DNA from: Dysidea avara
Taxonomy: Eukaryota > Porifera > Demospongiae > Dictyoceratida > Dysideidae
Direction: 5' to 3'
Assembly: GCF_963678975.1 (NCBI RefSeq)
Contig: NC_089274.1
Coordinates: forward strand, 17,873,633 to 17,937,632
Length of the DNA stretch: 64,000 nucleotides
Shown: one piece after another, positions 63,587 to 64,000 of the stretch
How the letters are laid out: every line of letters begins with the position of its first letter
How positions within the stretch are numbered: the stretch's first letter is position 1
Program-made: the position numbers and the translations under genes
The notes under the pieces: model-generated
Database searches by the model: none
What the model was told of the DNA's origin: nothing
Seen by the model: only the letters and a program-made list of their open reading frames with translations

Positions 63587-64000
63587 CTGAAGGTAAAGAA
63601 TACACTAATGTTTTATGTGTGCATCAGTGTTGAAACCGTGTTCACCCGGATGACTCACTGAACCAGATAACAATAAGGTCAGCCCCAGATGTGACTCAGA
63701 TTAATTAAAACTGCAGCATGGACATTTAGGTGTTTCATTAGCAAGTTAAGTGATTGGGTGGCTATATGATAAGTAAGTTTTGTGACCAAGTCTGCAAAAA
63801 CAGGGAATCTAACTGGCTATAACTGGCTAACATCTAACTGGCTATGTAAGTGGCTATATAATACAAGTTACAGAATGCAGCTGTGTGATGGGGTGTAGTT
63901 TGTTCCCACACACCCTATTTTCACAGTACCAGTCACAAAATTATTAATGATCAATCACTGGGCATGTTTCCGCATAAGCTTACAGACACCAAAATACTTT
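63587..64000. other. Beginning of intron 1 of gene E
   Basis: No exon 1 found before the window edge. Short local repeat ctaactggctat, three copies at about 63808-63855. Confidence 0.5.

Overview
The window is animal nuclear DNA: AT-rich, intron-bearing and dense with transposable elements. The genes are organic-anion transporters of the OATP/SLCO family with the animal-type Kazal-like extracellular loop. Introns range from 44 bp to 10 kb. The repeat content (Helitron, hAT, Mutator-like and pogo-like MITEs, LINE and R2-like fragments) suits a marine invertebrate. A sponge or other early-branching animal is my best guess, but nothing here proves the species.

Five OATP genes lie head to tail, all on the minus strand. 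Right to left they are E (63586-55106, first exon beyond the right edge), D (50943-33302), C (30578-17739), B (15896-3656) and A (only exon 1, 352-148; the rest lies beyond the left edge). B, C and D are complete six-exon genes whose exon lengths sum to whole codon numbers (655, 652 and 645 residues). All five share the splice phases that can be seen (1,1,2,0,2), so the cluster arose by tandem duplication. The Kazal exon is nearly identical at the DNA level in B, C, D and E while the flanking transmembrane exons have diverged, which suggests gene conversion.

Introns and spacers are filled with mobile DNA. Intron 1 of B holds a decayed 3.9 kb Helitron and a tetranucleotide-bearing repeat. Intron 1 of C holds an R2-like retroelement remnant, a 2.9 kb tandem array with a 31-bp unit (with a 402-bp higher-order repeat), a long foldback element and a (CA)n tract next to the splice donor. 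Intron 1 of D holds nested hAT and Mutator-like elements and several hairpins. Intron 4 of E holds a pogo-like MITE, a second foldback copy, a retroelement ORF fragment and a tRNA-like sequence. Many of these elements have exact target-site duplications readable in the sequence.

The OATP genes should encode 12-helix plasma-membrane carriers for amphipathic organic anions. Substrates cannot be read from sequence. The four visible start codons each have mobile-element-like sequence within about 170 bp upstream, so the paralogues probably differ in promoter sequence. No rRNA, CRISPR or bacterial-type operon is present.
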